Origin: Bacteroidetes bacterium UBA2364
GTDB taxonomy: Bacteria; Bacteroidota; Rhodothermia; Rhodothermales; UBA2364
NCBI GenBank assembly: GCA_002344075.1
Contig: DDTM01000021.1
Coordinates: 1-14,945 of the forward strand
DNA: 14,945 nt
Direction: 5' to 3'
Below, piece after piece: positions 12,762 through 14,945 of the stretch. The position numbers and the translations under genes are program-made. The notes beneath the pieces are model-generated. The model searched no databases. It had not been told where the DNA came from and saw only the letters and a program-made list of their open reading frames with translations. Each line of letters begins with the position of its first letter. Position 1 is the first letter of the stretch.

Positions 12762-14033
12762 TTATTGCCCGATCAGTTTTGCAATCATATCGCGGCTAAG
12801 TGTCGCAACCTGAAGCGAATCGGCACCGGGGATGGTAAAGGCTTTTCCTTGTACGATAATACGTGCATTTCGGAGTCCTCCTTCAAGTTTAAGCGACTGC
12901 TTCACATATAGTGGTTGATTTTTAATCTTCACATTCAAAGTGTCTCCCAGTTCCACCCATACCGGAAAACGTGGTTTGGCATCTGGAGTCAGCTTCATGC
13001 CCGAAATCGGCTTATCTACAGATAAAATCGAAACCATGAAACTATCCGGAAGCACTGTGCCGTTTGTAGAAGGCTTAGAGGTGTTGGAATCAATATCGGT
13101 ATTTGTATTGGGGCTGGTCGTCGGTTCTTGGGTTGTATTGGCTGCATTTGAGTCCGCCAAAAGGCTTTCGCTTCCGGCTGATTTCCATTCGCTATAAATA
13201 AACCATACAAACACGCCCAAAACCGCCAAAATTGCAATTGGAACCAAAATTTTAAACCAGTTGATGCCATCTGAGTCCGATTCTAAATTCCGGATGGGGG
13301 GCGCAGAGGGGCGAATACCACGGGTGTCATCAAAAACAATCGGTTGGGTCTTGGGAACCACACTACTCGCTGTTTCAGGCTCCTTAGGTGGAGGAGGTGG
13401 AATGGCTAATTTTACCGGATTCGCTGGCTCCTGGGCTTCGGGTGAAAAGCTTTTCGACTCGGATGCTTCTGGGGAAGAGGCTATTGAAGGAACTTCGCTG
13501 GGTTTGGGATTTGATAGGGGGCTTGGTGTATCAGTGGGTACAACAAGTGACGTTTCTATGGGTTCCTCTTTTTCGGCACGCGCCTTCGAGGGCTTGCGGG
13601 CTTTTGTAGAAGCAACTTTTTCCTCTATGGGTTTGGTTGGTGTTTCCGTCAAGGTCTTTAAGGGTACTGCGGGAACAGGGTCCGTTTTTGGTGTTGCTTT
13701 GGGAGTTGGTGCAGACCGAATTACCACGGACTCCGGGTTGATGAAACCTTTGAGTGCGCCCGAATATTGGCCCTGTAACATTTCTTCCAAACTTGATACC
13801 GCTACTTCTTTGGGGATGTTCAGCGCTTCGGCCAAGGTTCGAACAAATGCCTTCAGATAAACGGTATTAAACCGAGGGTGCCCCAAAAGAGCACTTCGTT
13901 CAAATTCTTCCAAAATGTCGACTGTCACCAAGGTGGTACGGCTCAACTCCGCGATGGAGATTTTCCGGGACTCACGTATGCGCCGGAAGTCGTCGGCGAA
14001 TACATTTCCGGTGATATTATCCGGTTGATCCAT
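12762..14033 (-). CDS. RodZ-like membrane-anchored helix-turn-helix protein
   Basis: Bitopic membrane protein of 423 residues, by family a cytoskeletal adaptor linking MreB to the cell wall machinery. The start is set at ATG 14031-14033, since a longer frame would begin inside the tRNA terminator. The N-terminal cytoplasmic HTH domain (about 14-90) has FRRIRESRKISIAELSRTT and RFNTVYLKAFVRTLAEALNI, the RodZ/Xre pattern. A long low-complexity linker rich in proline, serine, threonine and glutamate follows (about 105-250). The single transmembrane helix is at about 257-280 (WFKILVPIAILAVLGVFVWF). The C-terminal periplasmic domain (about 330-423, WVELGDTLNVKIKN and onward) resembles the RodZ C-terminal beta domain, but weakly. 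It lies between tRNA-Pro and ligA, each junction marked by a terminator. A membrane-bound transcription factor is the alternative. Confidence 0.82.
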   Translation of the reverse strand: MDQPDNITGNVFADDFRRIRESRKISIAELSRTTLVTVDILEEFERSALLGHPRFNTVYLKAFVRTLAEALNIPKEVAVSSLEEMLQGQYSGALKGFINPESVVIRSAPTPKATPKTDPVPAVPLKTLTETPTKPIEEKVASTKARKPSKARAEKEEPIETSLVVPTDTPSPLSNPKPSEVPSIASSPEASESKSFSPEAQEPANPVKLAIPPPPPKEPETASSVVPKTQPIVFDDTRGIRPSAPPIRNLESDSDGINWFKILVPIAILAVLGVFVWFIYSEWKSAGSESLLADSNAANTTQEPTTSPNTNTDIDSNTSKPSTNGTVLPDSFMVSILSVDKPISGMKLTPDAKPRFPVWVELGDTLNVKIKNQPLYVKQSLKLEGGLRNARIIVQGKAFTIPGADSLQVATLSRDMIAKLIGQ

Positions 14034-14095
14034 ATTCAACAGGGTCTGGTAAAAAATAAGGAGGGTTTGGGGATGCGCATTTAACGTCAATATAA

Positions 14096-14132
14096 AATAA
14101 AAAAAGCTCGGCCCCAAAAAACAAGACCGAGT
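14096..14132 (-). terminator. Intrinsic terminator downstream of tRNA-Pro
   Basis: On the minus strand CTCGG (plus-strand 14127-14131) pairs with CCGAG (14107-14111), with an outer G-T pair, around a 15-base loop that is itself T-rich. A run of seven T and ATTTT follows. It sits 17 bases after the tRNA 3' end and shows that an ATG at 14135 is not the rodZ-like start. Confidence 0.75.
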
Positions 14133-14148
14133 CATTTTTTTATTTATG

Positions 14149-14222
14149 TCGGGAAGACAGGATTTGAACCTGCGACCCCCAGCACCCCATGCTGGTGCGC
14201 TACCGGACTGCGCTACTTCCCG
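14149..14222 (-). tRNA. tRNA-Pro (anticodon GGG)
   Basis: A 74-nt cloverleaf reads on the minus strand. The acceptor stem CGGGAAG pairs fully with CTTCCCG, followed by discriminator A. The D stem is GCGC/GCGC with loop AGTCCGGTA. The anticodon stem CCAGC/GCTGG encloses the loop ATGGGGT, placing GGG at positions 34-36, which reads CCC and CCU proline codons. The T arm is GCAGG/CCTGT (one G-T pair) with loop TTCAAAT. The CCA end is not encoded and must be added after transcription. It lies downstream of the fructose bisphosphatase gene on the same strand. Confidence 0.96.
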
Positions 14223-14315
14223 TAAGCAAGACCTGTAAAATACGGAATAAAGCGGGTCTTAGCAAGGTGTTCTTGTGCTTTGACGCTGATTTCATGTGCA
14301 GCCTTGTCACTTGGA

Positions 14316-14945
14316 TCAGTGAATATTGCCCCAAACTCGGATGGATTCTTCCACGTCGCGCACCATTTGGTCGGTTCCAATATATACAGGGGTTCGCTGA
14401 TGCAGCATTTTGGGTTGAATTTCCAGAATTCGACGATGGCCATCGGTTGCCCGTCCGCCTGCCTGCTCGATGAGAAAGGCCATAGGATTGGCCTCGTACA
14501 TCAGACGGAGCTTACCTGCGGGGCTACGGGTATCGGCAGGATAAATATAAACCCCACCCTTAATCAGATTGCGGTGAAAGTCTGCCACAAATGAACCGAT
14601 ATAACGTGAAATATAGGGCCGTGTGCCATCGGGGGCTTCTTCCTGAACCCATTTTATGTATTTTTTAAGTCCCAATGGCCAAGAATGATAGTTTCCTTCA
14701 TTAATCGAGTATATTTTTCCTGTCTCCGGAACCCGCATATTGGGATGAGACAAGATGAATTCGCCGATTGAAGGATCTAAAGTAAAGCCATTGACGCCAC
14801 TGCCGGTGGTATATACCAACATCACCGATGAACCATATAAGATATAACCTGCCGCCACCTGATTGATGCCCGGCTGAAGGGCATGTTCCAACTCTGGGCT
14901 TTCGACTCCTTCAGGCAGGCGGAAGATGCTGAAAATGGTCCCGAT
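14316..14945 (-). CDS. fbp: Fructose-1,6-bisphosphatase class 1, C-terminal part
   Basis: Hydrolyses fructose 1,6-bisphosphate to fructose 6-phosphate, the committed step of gluconeogenesis. The 5' end is cut by the window: 209 residues are visible, running in frame from the edge (IGTIFSIFRLPEG), so roughly the first 120-130 residues are missing. A TTG at 14889-14891 is internal and not a start. Family signatures present are YGSSVMLVYTTGSGVNGFTLD, YSINEGNYHSW, YIGSFVADFHRNLIKGGVY and GKLRLMYEANPMAFLIEQAGG. The last of these holds the lysine/arginine/tyrosine substrate-binding residues and the class 1 acidic motif. The final segment DGHRRILEIQPKMLHQRTPV is also typical. Nothing looks damaged. 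It is followed by tRNA-Pro after 93 bases without an obvious terminator. Confidence 0.95.
   Translation of the reverse strand: MGTIFSIFRLPEGVESPELEHALQPGINQVAAGYILYGSSVMLVYTTGSGVNGFTLDPSIGEFILSHPNMRVPETGKIYSINEGNYHSWPLGLKKYIKWVQEEAPDGTRPYISRYIGSFVADFHRNLIKGGVYIYPADTRSPAGKLRLMYEANPMAFLIEQAGGRATDGHRRILEIQPKMLHQRTPVYIGTDQMVRDVEESIRVWGNIH

Noticed and set aside
13261..13860. A 199-codon plus-strand frame opposite the rodZ-like gene
   Set aside because: It mirrors the proline/serine/threonine-rich linker coded on the minus strand, giving glycine/serine-rich low complexity; the minus frame has recognisable domains on both sides.
14034..14135. Longer start for the rodZ-like protein (457 residues)
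   Set aside because: It would begin within the terminator hairpin of the tRNA gene; the HTH domain begins properly from the ATG at 14033.

Overview
The window reads as a stretch of bacterial chromosome from a Bacteroidota/Rhodothermota-type organism. This is an inference from the mix of genes (TlpA-like lipoprotein thioredoxin, type II NADH dehydrogenase, RodZ-like protein, lysine 6-transaminase), the scarcity of strong Shine-Dalgarno sequences and moderate base composition; no rRNA or other decisive marker is present. Most of it is housekeeping sequence, interrupted by two patches of acquired, decaying DNA.

Layout. (1) 1-1163 is an AT-rich accessory patch: a GNAT acetyltransferase, an overlapping 48-codon stub of a BtrH-like N-terminal domain, an inverted repeat, and the broken C-terminal end of an IS630-family transposase. 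(2) 1164-5605, all minus strand: lipA, a TlpA-like lipoprotein and a geranylgeranyl-reductase-family flavoprotein form one tight run, followed by yajC, an intrinsic terminator, and ribBA. (3) 5606-7272: a 323-nt spacer, divergent from lipA, then lysine 6-transaminase on the plus strand. (4) 7273-8262: an orphan ORF of unknown function, a very strong bidirectional terminator, and a group II intron reverse transcriptase remnant that has lost its catalytic core and carries a frameshift. (5) 8263-10481: a secreted TPR protein (minus) divergent from a type II NADH dehydrogenase (plus), separated by 278 nt holding several palindromes and an unassigned terminator-like hairpin. (6) 10568-14945, all minus: fructose-1,6-bisphosphatase (cut by the window edge), tRNA-Pro(GGG), a RodZ-like membrane HTH protein, and ligA, with intrinsic terminators after the tRNA and after rodZ.

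Functionally the core genes cover lipoate synthesis, redox thiol chemistry, isoprenoid reduction, riboflavin synthesis, Sec translocation, respiration, gluconeogenesis, cell shape and DNA replication/repair. No coherent new multi-gene system is visible. The best leads are a NAD-dependent DNA ligase lacking three of the four zinc-finger cysteines, and intrinsic terminators lying only 6-8 nt upstream of the likely start codons of ribBA and ligA. Further leads are the truncated BtrH-like stub next to an IS scar and the in-frame core deletion of the group II intron protein.
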